Of a stretch of 64,000 nucleotides of DNA, positions 11,989 through 24,005 are shown one piece after another. Source of the stretch: Liquidambar formosana (taxonomy: Eukaryota > Streptophyta > Magnoliopsida > Saxifragales > Altingiaceae). Every line of letters starts with the position of its first letter. Positions within the stretch are counted from its first letter, which is position 1. Location: NCBI GenBank assembly GCA_039720395.1, contig CM077832.1, positions 33,649,758-33,713,757 of the forward strand, given 5' to 3'. The translations under genes and the position numbers were made by a program. Below the pieces are notes generated by a model that did no database searches, had not been told where the DNA came from, and was given only the letters and a program-made list of their open reading frames with translations.

Positions 11989-12274
11989 GCCCTCATGGAA
12001 AATTCTGGGTTTTTAAAAACCCCACACTTGCATCCTCATTCCCACATTATCCTAGCTCGAAAATTAGAGAGTTTCTCTCTCTAAACTCTCATCCTATCCT
12101 CTCCAACTCTCATTGTCTCATTCCTACTTCAAAAACATTCAATCCAAACATCAAATGCACATCAAACAACAACAAATCAAGCCCATTTAGCAATCAAAAC
12201 AACCAATTCACATCATTTTGTGAAATCAAACCAAATCAAACCCATTTTTCACAAACCCAACTCCATCATCAAGG

Positions 12275-14941
12275 ATGTCATCAAGCAAGGACTCAAGCAC
12301 CAAGTATCCATTCTATGGGGTCAAAAGCACATACAAGGCACCACTCTATGATGCTCCACAAGCTAGGGTGTTGCTTGAACCCGAGAAGCATCTCTCATTC
12401 ATCCATTCCCAACAAGAAGTAAGTTTACCCAACTTAACACTTTTCTTTTGAATCTTTCGATTCTTTTGAGGAAATTGCATTCCCTTCTACTTCTTTTGAA
12501 TACCCCTTGGGTTGTTGAGTGATATCCCTTGATTTGGCAAGGATTGAACACACAAATTCTTTTCATTTGAAAGCTTGAAAAATGGCACCCGCCAAGTGTT
12601 CGATAAAATTCCCAAGTGAAATAAAGATGTTCAATCTTCACCAAATCAATGTATATCAACAAGTAAACCCTCAAGTGAGTAATATGCTATGATTTAGCAA
12701 GGATTGACCATACAAAATTCTTTTGTTTCAAGGCTTGGGAGGTGTCACCCACCAAGTGTTCGATAAAATGCCCAAGTGATAAAAAAGTGTTCAATCCTTG
12801 CCAAATTAAGGCATATAAACAAGTAAACTCATAAACATCCATTAGCAATTCATTTCATGAATAAAAACAAACTTTTGACATCTTTTGGAAAACGATTTGA
12901 AACCAATTGCTAGTGTAAGCTTATCATTTCCATGTTCTTTCAACTAACTCTTAAGGTATTTTCAATGGCTATAGCCCAACTTTCAGGACATGCGCACTCG
13001 GTCCTCTGTCAAAGGACTCATTGAATGGTGGCGGAACATGGAAAACTTCCAACCCATTACCAAGGGCTATGTTGAAAAGGCCGGTTTTGGTCTATTCCTA
13101 GACTCTTTGTGGAATGACCAATGTGATAGGCAAGCTTTGCTAGCCTTGTCTGAGCTTTGGTGGGACACCACCAATACATTCCATTTTAGCTTCGGGGAGA
13201 TGACACTAACCCCTAAGGACTTCACCATGATAACGGGTTTAAGCATTAAAGGCAAAAGCTTGGAATTCTATGAGGAGGCTCACACGGATGAGGATTATCT
13301 CTTAGCTTACCTTGGGATGGAAATCGACGTCATCAAGAAAGCAGTGCGACCCACTTGGCTTTTCAACAAGTTTGCTAAGCAAAGGGAGAGCGAGGCTGCA
13401 AGCCCCGATTGTATTACAAGGGCATTCCTTCTGTACATAATCTCATGCACATTCTTTGCCGGGACGGGCGACCTAGCCCCTTTGGGTCTTCTTGCAAGCA
13501 TGGAAGATGTTGACAAGATCAGGAAATTCAACTGGGGAGGGGCTGCTCTAGCCACCATGTATCGCACAATGTGTGACATGTCACGTGGTGTGACCAAGGA
13601 CTTCGATGGGATGCCCTTTGTTTGGGAGGTAATACTACTTCCCTTTCATTTCTTTTTATTTTGTTTTCTTATATTATCTTTTCTTTTTGACTCTTTTCTC
13701 AACTTTTGACAGGTTTGGTGCTATGAGTACCTCAACCTATGTCGCCCATCCCTTGCTGAGGAAACCATTGAATGGCCTACCCTCAAGAATTACTCTCCTA
13801 GTTATGTGTCCATCCGGGCGGCGAATCGTCATGATTACGCCTTTGCTAGAGCTCACCTAGCAAGCCTCACTGCTGATATGGTGAAATTCTTTCCCCATTA
13901 TTTTCCTTTTCTTTTTTACTCACAATTTCTCATTTTGGATTTTTGAACAGATTGAATGGAATCCATGGAAGATATGGGTACCAATGCTACCCAAGCGATG
14001 CATTCCTAGCTTGATGCTGACGGGCAAGAGGGTGCTCTTGGAAGGTCCCGTGGGTAGGTACTGGTACCTAGGGGAGCGTGTCTTACGCCAAATCATGGGT
14101 GATGTGAATGCCGCCATGGCTCCAATGCCTCCACCACTTAACATGAGGCATGCTAACTTAATGGAGGGGGAGGAGTTGTGGGATGCCTTGAGAGGCTGGG
14201 ATGCGGAGGAGTTCACTTCTCCTGACATTGCAAATGACACTTTCTGTCTCCAATATCTGATGAGGCCTAGGGTGACAGGCCTTCCTCCTCAGGGGGTAAG
14301 TCTTTAACATTCTCCTAGCCTTTTCTTTTGGTAGAGACTCTACTTAATAGGTGAACACTTGCAGGGTCGACGAGCACGAGGGCATAGCTCGACAGTGGGC
14401 TCAGGTGTGGTTCCTGGTTCTGAGGAAAATGAGATGGAGGGGGATAGGTCACTACCCTTGCCTCAGCCGAATTGGTTCATTGATTTGTGCAGTGGGTCAG
14501 ACTTTGTCAAGACCGCCATCATTCATCCTGCATTTGATGAATCCCCCAGGATCGACCCAAATCGAGAACAGGTGAGTTCTCTTTATGGGTATTTCTTTCT
14601 TTCTTTGAACATTACCTTCAATTTTACCCTTATTGATTATCCTAGGTGCCTGCGGCGTATGCCCAAGAGTTTATTGACCTGAGTGAGGGCTTGAGGCGCG
14701 ACCTTATGAGGATGAGCTTAGCCAAATCTATGGCAGAAGCTCGCTTGGATGTCATGGTAAGTGTTCAACCCATTTTAAAATTCCTATTTGTGGTTTTCAA
14801 CCAACCCTATTCTCATAGCTGACTTCTTTGCAATGGATTATGTATATGCAGCCACCACTAGCAATGTGCCCTCCTAGAGCACCTCGTGGGGGTCGTGACG
14901 AAGCTGGGCCGAGCCGCAAAAGAAGCTCTGGGAACCGTTGA
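12275..14941 (+). CDS. Plant mobile domain (PMD) protein, 7-exon antisense cargo gene of element 1
   Basis: Exons: 12275-12418, 12987-13628, 13713-13880, 13951-14295, 14365-14571, 14646-14756, 14852-14941. Every intron is GT-AG and phase 0, and the joined frame is open for 568 codons. Exon 1 (48 codons, MSSSKDSSTKYPFYG...) ends at a perfect GTAAGT donor; exon 2 starts GAC ATG CGC. The PMD signature is in exon 2 (about residues 110-140): FHFSFGEMTLTPKDF then a GLSIKG turn, followed by an LLYIISCTFF segment and a GGAALATMYRTM helix. The tail is proline/arginine-rich and ends SRKRSSGNR, NLS-like. PMD domains occur in plant transposon proteins and in the MAIL/MAIN silencing factors; the molecular role is unsettled. 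The gene is antisense to gag-pol, which explains how its introns survive a cycle through genomic RNA. No break seen. Function here is unknown. Confidence 0.82.
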
Positions 14942-15179
14942 GTTCATTTACTTTCTTGTTGGGCTTGTAGAAACAATGAGACTATGGCTATCTTTTCGCA
15001 TTTCATGCTTGTGTTTTGTACTTGCCCCCTAAAACCAAACTTTCTTATCCCTTGCTATGGATACTTGTTGTGCTTGTTTGAATCTATCATGATGATGTTA
15101 TGGTGCCTTTCTCATGAAAGTTTGAGTCAATATGAGTTCATAGGAGTGAAAATGGCCTAAAAAGGCCACCCGAATGCGA

Positions 15180-15223
15180 AAATAGGCAAAACCGGGCGAA
15201 ACAAGGCAAAACAAGGCGGGGGC
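15180..15223 (+). promoter_or_regulatory. GGCAAA-rich block upstream of DUF7745-like gene palindrome
   Basis: Units ataggcaaaaccgggcg, aaacaaggc and aaaacaaggcggggg abut the palindrome, mirroring the arrangement at 11870-11908. Confidence 0.55.
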
Positions 15224-15303
15224 CTCGGGTGACCATCTGGCCCCGGACGGTTAGCCGTCTGGGCCTAGACAGCTGACCGTCCAGCCCTGGACAGTTACCC
15301 GAG
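15224..15303. promoter_or_regulatory. 80-bp palindrome upstream of DUF7745-like gene (element 1)
   Basis: Arms CTCGGGTGACC..AGTTACCCGAG, core gacggttagccgtct and gctgaccgtccag. It ends 88 bases before a clear TATA box (15391-15400). Confidence 0.85.
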
Positions 15304-15390
15304 GTTGACGCGCTTTTTCATGATTTTTCAGGAATTTTGCGATTTTGACGGTTCTACTCCCTTTAGGACTCGAATTTGTGACCCTTTCCC

Positions 15391-15400
15391 TATAAAAACA
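15391..15400 (+). promoter_or_regulatory. TATA box of DUF7745-like gene
   Basis: TATAAAAACA, 46 bases before the ATG at 15446, so transcription would start only a few tens of bases upstream of the start codon. Element 2 keeps the same box on minus (40606-40615). Confidence 0.6.
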
Positions 15401-15445
15401 CATGAGGGGAGCCTTCTAACTCACCTATTTTCATTGACAATAATT

Positions 15446-16705
15446 ATGGAAGCCTTGGATAGGTTCTTAAGAGGGTTTTTGGCAGTCATGGCTGCCAAAG
15501 ACAAAATTGAGTTTAAGTGCTTCGGCTTAGAACCATTGCTCTCCATAAGGCACGTGAAGCTCGAGACGACTCTTCTCACTGCTGCTACATACTTCTGGGA
15601 TCCTCAAATCCATGTCTTTCGATTCAATTATGAAGAATTATGCCCAACCATGGAGGAATTCTGTGCTTTATTTGGAGTTTCGCCCGCAGGGCCATTCATT
15701 CTTCCTACACCTCGCTCGGATTACCTTGCTTCCTTCTCGGATTTTCTTGGCATTCCTCAAAGGGACGCAACGATCTTCGTCAAGGATCATATGGTGGACT
15801 TAATGAAGTTAGCAACCTCATTCTTGGCTCATGATAGCGAAGGTACTCTGACTTTTACCCCTCAAATTCAGCGTGCACTTGCTTTCTGTTTAATTGGTCG
15901 CTTTCTCATCTCCACCGGCACTCTTTAAGCCCCTATTCAAATATGTGAGTTGGTTGCCCCTCTTCTCAAGCGACATAACATCGTTCCTCTGGAATTAGCT
16001 GAAACCTTGAATGGTTTAGACAAAGTTCATGGCAACCCCAAAGTGCCTTTAGAAGGTAGCCCCTTTTTACTACAAATGTGGCTGCTCGAGCGCTTGAGCT
16101 TTCTTTCTCCCACCACTATCACTCCATACAAGCCCCAGCACTTCTGTCTGCGCCGAGTTGAACTCCCTGGGCCGTTCTCTTTAAGAGATTGGTTGGGTTA
16201 TTTCCACACGCTGTCATGGCGGAACATCAAATGGTACGTCTTTACATGGGGGTGTAAAGAGCAGGTACTTTTTCGAACCTCGGGGTGTGCTTTTGTCAAA
16301 CTCATAGGACTGAGGTCGACTTCCTTCTATTGGGCTTCGAGAATTCTTCGCCAGATGGGCGCCATGCAAACCATACCGTCCTTAACAGGACCTTGTTGCT
16401 CTGTAGAACCTGTCGGTCCTACCATAGTCAAGTGGGCGAGGACTCGCTGGCCTACAGACCTGAAACTGACTCGGATTGCCAACACTGAAGGACCTTTCGA
16501 GATGAGTAAAGAATACAAGCAATGGTTGAAGGATGATTTGGGCGAAAGGGAAACTTCTCGCCGAGAAAGAATTTATGACCTTATCAAGGACACAAGACTT
16601 GGACTTTGCAGAGAAGACATTCTTGAAGCAGTGGAGGCATCCTACGACCATGCTTGCGAAAGAAAAGAAGACTTGATAGAGAAAGACAGAAGACAAACAA
16701 AATGA
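15446..16705 (+). pseudogene. DUF7745-like / PMD-superfamily protein, antisense cargo gene 2 of element 1 (one nonsense codon)
   Basis: Single exon of 420 codons including the stop, chosen start MEALDRFLRGFLAVM just downstream of a TATA box. Residues about 25-85 hold the superfamily pattern: tAATYFWDPQIHVFRFNYEEL, CPTMEEFCALFGV and SPAGPFILPTP, equivalent to the FHFSFGEM..PKDF..GLS pattern of the PMD gene. An FLISTGTL segment, an LQMWLLERLSFL helix and a charged C-terminus (DLIKDTRLGLCREDIL) follow. DUF7745 proteins are widespread in plants, often transposon-linked, and of unknown function. The only break is TAA at 15926-15928, where element 2 has CAA (Gln). The frame is otherwise intact to 16705. 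Pol (minus) and this gene converge, 357 bases apart. Family assignment is moderate; relation to PMD is clear from pattern only. Confidence 0.65.
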
Positions 16706-16911
16706 CTTTGAAGAAACTTAAGAGGACTTAAAGACTCAAGGAATAGAATATCTATGGCATGTCGATAGTTCTTTTACTTAACATCAATAAATTGTTATGC
16801 CAAACAATTAGTTTCAAATGAATTGCCAATAATAATCTACTTTCGAGATTTTTTGATTGTGTTGATTGGACCGCACCCAATGTAACTTTATGGGTTGCCT
16901 ACGTATCCCCG

Positions 16912-16927
16912 TTTTCTTTTTCTTTTC

Positions 16928-16966
<39 letters not shown>

Positions 16967-16987
16967 TCCTTCTTTTTTTCTTTTTGG
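16912..16987 (-). repeat. Long polypurine tract after integrase (element 1)
   Basis: About 70 bases of T with scattered C on plus, i.e. an A/G-only run on the pol-sense strand, ending next to ccccgtt. It lies between the integrase stop and the end of the convergent cargo gene. Element 2 has the same tract. Confidence 0.8.
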
Positions 16988-17062
16988 GGAATCAGGTCCT
17001 CGTAGTTCAATTGCCTTAACTTTTGCCTAGGCCGCCTTTACAGGTTTTCAACCTAGCAGGCC

Positions 17063-20000
17063 TTATACATAATACTTCTTTAATTGATCCAAATTGGTGG
17101 GACGAGCGAACTCAATCCCATCCAAATCCATAAGTCGAATAGCCCCTGCTGGCAATATCTCCTTGATGACGTACGGTCCTCCCCAACTTGGTTTGAACTT
17201 TCCTCGTGGATCGAAAATTAGAGCTCGGATCTCTTTCAATACTAAATCCCCTTTCTTCAAGCCTCTGTCTTTGACATGTTTGTTGAATGCCCTTGCGACT
17301 CTTCTCTGGTACCCTTGCACATGGTAGAGAGCTCTCAATCGCCTTTCATCTAGCAATGCCAACTCATCATAACGACTTTTGATCCAGTCCACCTCTGCTA
17401 GCTGACTTTCCACTACAACCCTTAACGAAGGAACTTCCAATTCCACTGGCAGAACAGCCTCCATCCCATACACTAGCGCATACAGCGTAGCCCCTGTTGA
17501 CGATCTGACTGACGTTCTGTACCCCCATAATGCCAATGGTAGTTTCTCATGCCAATTAGTGTACGTGTCAGCCGTTTTCTGTAATATCTTCTTGATGTTT
17601 TTGTTGGCGGCTTCCACTGCGCCGTTTGTCTGTGGACAATACGGGGATGACAAGTGATGAACGATCTTGTACTTCTGCAAGAGTTCTTTGGTCTCCTTCT
17701 GGAAATGCTGACTGTTATCTGAAATGACCTCATACGGTACCCCATATCGGTAGATAATATTGAGCTGTATGAACTGCGCCACCTTTTTAGCATTCAAAAC
17801 TTTGAAGGAAGCTACTTCCACCCACTTAGTAAAGTAATCGATGGCTACTAAGATGTATTCATGACCATTGGATGCCTTCGGCTTAATCTGTCCGATGATA
17901 TCTATTCCCCATACTGCAAACGGCCATGGAGTTGACATGCTTGTTAAGGGCATGGAGGGCAAGTGTTGTCCGTTAGCGAAGAGCTGACACTTGTGGCACT
18001 TCTTGACGTGGGCATAGCAATCCCTTTCCATTGTAGACCAGTAATACCCTAGTCTCATGATCTTCTTAGCCAACATGTATCCATTCATATGCGGAGCCCC
18101 CACTCCTTCATGGATTTCTTCGATGAGTTTCCTGGCTTCTTCCTCCGTGACACACAGCAAGTGGATTCCGTCGTAAGACCTCCGATACAGTTTTCCTCCG
18201 CATACCACATAATGGCTTGCCAATCTTCTCAGTGTTCGCCTATCCACGCGAGATGCTTCCTCTGGATATTCCCTTTCCTCGATGAGCCTTCTTATGTCAT
18301 AAAACTAAGGGTGGTTATCTGTTACCTCTCCTTCTCGAATGGAACAGCAATAAACAGGTTTCTCTCTGTATTCGATCACGAGCGGTTTTACGCTTCCCCT
18401 TTCTGGTATTTCCACCATTGACGCTAGAGTTGCTAAGGCATCAGCGAACTGATTCTTGTTTCTCGACAGGTAATTGAACTCGATCTCCAAGAACTCTTTA
18501 GTCGGTGCTTCCAAATAGGCATGATAGGGCAGCAGCTTCTCATCGCGAGTCTTCCACTCCCCTTTTATCTGACAGATGATCAATGCTGAATCTCCGAACA
18601 CCTCTAGTTCCTTTATTCCCAACTCTAACGCAGCTTCCAATGCTAGGATGCAGGCCTCATACTCCGCTATGTTGTTGGTGGCTTCGAACCCCAATTTGAC
18701 TGCTAAAGGAGTGAAGGCTTCCTCGGGTGAGACTAGTAGCACTCCTATGCCATAACCTCTTCTGTTTGCAGCTCCGTCGAAGTAGACTTTCCAAACCCTC
18801 TTCTTGATTTCCAGGATATCTTCGTCGGGGAACTCATCATTGAATTGGGTTGATGATGACACAGGGCAGCTTGCCAAATGGTCTGCAATGACACTTCCTT
18901 TAATGGACTTCTGCGCCAGGTACTTTATGTCGAACTCATTGAGGAGAAGCGACCAACGAGCGGTCCTGTACGATAGGACTGGTTTTTCTAGCAAATACTT
19001 CAAAGGATCCAATCGACTTATCAACAGGACTTCGAAAGACATCATGTAATGACGGAGTTTTTGGGTAGCCCATACCAATGCTACGCAAGCCTTTTCTAGC
19101 GCATTGTACTTTACTTCATAATCTGTCATTTTCTTACTCAAGTAGTAGATGGCATTTTCCTTTTTCGACCCTTCAAGGTATTGAGCTAACATGGCTCCCG
19201 TCGCGGTTTCAGTAACCGTTAAGTATAGCAGTAATGGTTCACTTTACCGCGGGGGAACCAAGATTGGGGGGTTACTCAGATACCTTTTAATGGTCTCAAA
19301 GGCTTCTTGACAATCCTCATTCCATTCCTTGGAAATGCCCTTTTTAAGTAGCTTGAAAATTGGCTCGCATACCATGGTCAGATTGGCGATAAAACGACTT
19401 ATGTATTGAACTCTCCCCAGAAAACCTCGGATCTGCTTTTCCGTTCATGGTGGCTCCATCTCCGTGATAGCTTTTATCTTCCCTGGATCAACTTCAATTC
19501 CCCTCTGAGTGATCATGAAACCCAACAGCTTCCCTGCGGTGACTCCGAAAGCACACTTCTGAGGATTCAGTCGGAGGTTGTACTTCTTTGCCCGTTCTAG
19601 GAACTTCTCCAACGCCGTGAAATGTCCTTCCCGGTCTACAGACTTGACTATCATGTCGTTCACATACACCTCTACTTCTTTATGGATCATATCATGCAAT
19701 AGGGTCGTAGCAGCTCTTTGGTAAGTAGCCCCAGCATTTCTCAAGCCAAAAGGCATTACCTTGTAGCAATACGTGCCCCACTGCGTGATAAAAGTCGTCT
19801 TTTCCATGTCTCGAGGCGCCATCTTTATCTGGTTCTAATCGGAGAACCCATCCATGAAGGAGAGAAGAGCATGTCCTGCTGTACTGTCCACCAACACATC
19901 GATATGCGGTAGAGGGAAATCATCCTTTGGGCTCGCAGCATTAAGGTCGCGGAAGTCAACATACATTTGCACTTTCCCATCTTTTTTAGGCACAGGCACT

Positions 20001-20464
20001 ATGTTAGACAGCCACTCAGGGTACTCCACAACTTGGAGAAACCCGGCATCTAACTGTTTAGTTACCTCTTATTTTACTTTCAAAGCCCATTCTGGTTTTA
20101 ATCTTCTTAATTTTTGCTTTATAGGCTTTTTAGTGGGATTAGTGGGGATGTAATGTTGCACTATATCTGGATCAATGCCAGGCATATCCTCATAAGACCA
20201 TGCGAAGGCCTCTACATTGGCTTTTAGAAGTATTATCAATTTTTCTTTTTCAGCAGGTGAGAGAGTTATCCCAATTTTAATTATCCTTAGCAATTCATCT
20301 GTCCCTAGATTGATTGATTCCAATTCATCCATGTTAGGTTCGGTAACGCCCCTTTTCTTTTGCTCGACGAGCTCCGAGGGGGCGTCATTCCTAGGATCTA
20401 TATCCATGCCATAGATATCCATAGAAGAGAGAAAGGAAACACTGCAAATAATGAAAAGAAACAC
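17063..20464 (-). pseudogene. Element 1 pol: RT, RNase H (two regions), integrase
   Basis: One frame throughout with five stops: 20069-20071 (Glu to TAA), 19835-19837 (Tyr to TAG), 19445-19447 (Arg to TGA), about 19243 (Gln to TAA) and 18305-18307 (Trp to TAG). RT motifs VDFRDLNAASPKDDFPLPHID, MPFGLRNAGATYQR and a mutated catalytic box YVND (19655-19666) where element 2 has YVDD. The connection region SKKMTDYEVKYNALEKACVA is the gypsy RNase H. A second, archaeal-type RNase H follows (VYFDGAANRRGYGIG, ATNNIAEYEAC, GDSALIIC), a hallmark of the Tat lineage. Integrase has the CHKCQLF zinc ligands, GIDIIG, VISDN and NGAVEAANK (DDE). No chromodomain. Enzymatically dead by stops and by the RT mutation. 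Confidence 0.92.
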
Positions 20465-20610
20465 ACTTTATTGACTGAACTAACAAAACAAAACAAAGAA
20501 AAGAAAACACATGTGCCACAACTAGGGAACGACTCCTAACTCCACCAGGTGGGCTAGGCGGACACACTTTATTTGAAAGGAAAGCTAAAACAAGCTACTA
20601 AGGAACCTAC
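20442..20610 (-). other. Candidate 169-bp intron between protease and RT (element 1)
   Basis: The protease frame stops at TAG (20609-20607). A GT beginning one base upstream of that TAG (20610) and a TTATTTGCAG acceptor (20443-20442) would remove the stop and put protease and RT in one frame. Identical length and sites are in element 2. Ogre elements are known to splice at this place. Confidence 0.65.
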
Positions 20611-22331
20611 AAACTACTATCAGGTAAGTCGAGATCCTCGCCCTCAAGAACTTCTGCAATGGTACCCTCTTCAAGATACCAATTAAGGAGCAGCACGGCT
20701 GCATAGTGAATTGAAGAACACTCGAGATTTGATTCCTCTACAGCAAGAACCATATCTTGAAACATTGTAACCATGGCTTCCGAATCCATCTGTTCTGCCC
20801 AATCCTCGCTCTTCTTTTCCCAATAGTCATCATTGATTGCTTCATCATCAACCATTGTAGCAGTAATGGGATACCATTCAGTAAAGAATATTTCAAACCC
20901 TGGAACTCTCGCCTTGGTTGCTTTGTCAATGGATGGTTTGGGAAATCCACACAATAGAAAGTCCTCCCCTTCCTTAACAAAGTAACCATTCAAAGTAGGT
21001 CGGTATGGTGAGATTCGGATATCTGGCACCCTTCCTTCTGCTTTTGCTTTGACCCTTTCTCTGCTTCTCTGCAACATCTCCATATGGTCCTTTTTGGAAG
21101 GCTCATACCCCAATCCGAAGGTATAGGTGACAATGCGGCTCTGAACGGATGCCGGTATGCCTTGCTGACGGCGTCCTAGTCCCATGCCTGGGAAGAAACT
21201 CATTTTCTTCATTATGTTCCCCACATATCGGTTGCCATGAGGGCAAAAGTCGAGAGGTATCAACTCTCTCTGTTCCGGCTCTTTCTCTATGCATTGAACA
21301 TACTCGAACCCAGACAATGGTGCTCCAACGGGCTCGGTCTTGATCTCGCAAATGGGTACCCCTGACGACTTCAAGTCATAATCACCTTGGAGTGTGACAA
21401 TAGCCCCTTCATAAGGGAACTTGACTTTTTGGTGTAATGAAGAAGGTACGGCCCCTGCAGGATGAATCCAAGGTCTCCCCAACAAGAGATTGAAGCACGA
21501 CGGGACATCTAGCACTTGGAACTCCACTCTGAATTCTATAGGCCCCATAATCAGCGGCAAAGTGACCACTCCAATCACCTCTCTGTGGGTGTTATCATAG
21601 GCTCTCACTGTTTGCCCGGATGGAATGAAGTCTGTTGGATCCAACCCCAAGACGGTGGCAGTTCTGAGAGGGCACACATTAAGAGCGGAACCATTATCAA
21701 TCAGGACTGTTGGAACTCTCTTTCCCATGGTGTCGACAGTGATGTACATGGCTTGCGAATGACTAGGTCCACTTTTAGGTAGGTCTGCCTCTGAGAACAC
21801 AATGGTTGAGTTCTTCGAGGTTGGATTCACCAAGTTCACCAAATTTTTTGGGGATGTGTCAACGGGAACCTGTATCTGGTTGAGCAACTTCAAGATAGTC
21901 TGACAGTGCTTGTAAGAGGCCATGAGCAAACCCCATATAGTGATGTTGGCATTAGTCTTTCTCAATTGCCTAAGCACTTCGTCCTCCTCTTCTTGCAGGT
22001 CGAGGTGGCGATTACCTTCCAAGTCCCCCAATGGGTTGTCAGATTCTAAGTGCGGATGCTTGAAATGACGACCCCCTCTAGTTATGTGCTCCACCTCGTC
22101 ATCGCTCATCCACATATCATCAATCTCACCTACATCACCCATGAGGTCATCCCATGTGATTGTGTCGATCTCTTCCATTTAGACTTCCTCTGGTAACTCA
22201 TCCCAACCCGTGGGGATTATAGGCTCATCAGGGATGGGGTCAGGGTAGAGTACATAGTAATCAAACTTTCCGGACGACTCTCCCAACAAACCCACTTTAG
22301 GATCTCCTGCCTCAAACCTTTCTTTCAATTG
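20607..22331 (-). pseudogene. Element 1 protease region with G-patch segment
   Basis: Continues the gag frame. A retroviral-type aspartic protease core IDNGSALNVCPLRT and a LLLGRPWIH flap-side motif are visible, then KKMSFFPGMGLGRRQQGIP, which has the glycine spacing of a G-patch. The protein is otherwise acidic (many D/E). Breaks: TGA at 22332-22334 (Arg) on entry, and TAA at 22179-22181 (Gln). The G-patch following the protease is typical of plant Tat/Ogre polyproteins. Confidence 0.85.
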
Positions 22332-24005
22332 TCACTGCATGGACTTCTTTGGCAATACCAAAACCTTTTGATCAATAAGGTCTTGAACTAACTTTTTCAG
22401 TATAACACAGTCCTCTGTATCATGTCCGGGCGCCTGATGGTACAAATAGAATTGGTGAGGAGTTGAAGGTCTCGGCTTTGAATGGCATGGCAATATGAGC
22501 CCTTTATCACAACATTGGTGGAAAACTTGAGTCAAGGTCATGGGAAGTGGCGTGTATTGCTTTATGGGTTGACGGGATTGGGACGAGCCAAGCTCGATGG
22601 CATTTATGTTGTTGGGAGGAAGCACATTGTGGGTAGGGAGGGGATTTCGAGTGACATTTGGGCGATTTGGTGTAGTGGGTGGTGAAATGATCTGCTTGTC
22701 AAGCAAATCTTGGATTTCATGGCGGAGGCGATAACAACGGTTGGTTAGATGGCCTTTGGCTTGGTGGAACTTGCAATACTCATTTTCATTGTAGCTTTTG
22801 GGCAATGGGTTTGGTGGAGGCCTTGGGTCGAGGGGTTTCAAGAGGTCACGGCTTCTGAGCTTTTCAAAGACTCTTTCGAGTGGCATGTATAGCTCGGTGA
22901 ATTGGCGAGGTGAGGTGGAGTCATTTAGGCAGACAGGACGAGCGGGTTGGGTAATGGTATTGACCTCGGCATTGGATTTTCCTCCAAAGTTTGTCCTTCG
23001 ACTCCTTTGAACCTCCTCCGTTTTGATTGTTCCATCAGCGATTGCATCTTCAACTTGTGTGCCAGCCCCAACAAGAGCCTGGAAGTTCGGGAAGTAATGA
23101 GCAAAGAGATGCTTGTGATATACGGGTAGCAAGTTCTTCACCACCAACTGAATCTGGTCTTCCTCATTCGGTCTGTCTGTCATTTTGGAAGCCTTTTGTC
23201 TCCACCTAATGATAAAGGCGGAGAAAGTCTCATTAACCCCTTGCTTAGTGGTTTCCAAATCCCTTCGCGTGACATCCACTTCAGTGTTATACTTGTAATG
23301 GTCCGTGAATGCATTGCACACGTCCTCCCAAGTCTTGGTTCTATTCTCATCTAAGGACAAAAATCATTTCAAGGCGGAACTCGCCAATGACTCGTGAAAC
23401 ATTTGAGCCAATAACTCATCGTTCGCCCCTCGAGGGTGCATAGCTCGTACATATATCTTGAGGTGGGTCTTAGGACAGCCTATCCCATCAAATTTTTCCA
23501 ACTCCGGCATCTTGAATTGTAACGGGATTCGAGCCTTTGGGAACAAGGACAAAGTACGGATGTCCACCATATCATCGGATCTGCAGATTCCCTTCAGGGT
23601 TCTTTCTAAGGCCTCGACCTTGTTTGCCAGGACAGTTGAGTTCTCTCTTGATGTGGCTTTGGTTTCCCCTTCCTTGGTCTTGGGTAGTTCTCCCCCCTCT
23701 CCTAATGGTTCGTCAGCAGATTCGGAGTCATTGGATCCTTGATTGTTGTCAGTGGCACGGGCCCTAGATTCAGGTTCAGAGTTCTTCTGTTGAATGTCTT
23801 GAGCTAACTTGAGTGCGGTCTCGGATACCTGGGTGGTGTGATCAAGCTTCTCCATGATAGCTTTCAAAGTGGCCTCAAGGTTAAAACCCCGGTTGCTAGT
23901 TCTTTCCTCGGCCATATCAGACTCGGTGACAGAATCAGCACTGACTAGGCGCCCTTGTTGATTACGGATCCAAGCCAGCACGTCTATCCCTCTAACATAG
24001 GGCAA
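22332..24005 (-). pseudogene. Element 1 gag
   Basis: The open frame begins near 24005; the first ATG (MAEERTSNRGFN) is at 23915. The retrotransposon-gag core KMPELEKFDGIGCPKTHLK to AHYFPNFQALVG is followed by two CCHC-like boxes typical of Tat gag: YCKFHQAKGHLTNRCY and FYLYHQAPGHDTEDC, each followed by a LVQDLIDQ-like helix. One stop, TGA at 23364-23366 (Trp in element 2). A TTG-initiated or spliced upstream extension is possible because the sequence before ATG is codon-like in both copies. Confidence 0.88.

Noticed and set aside
11922..12422. 166-codon open frame overlapping PMD exon 1
   Set aside because: Different frame from the exon that joins PMD exon 2; low-complexity N/S/H/P composition, and its counterpart in element 2 differs in length.
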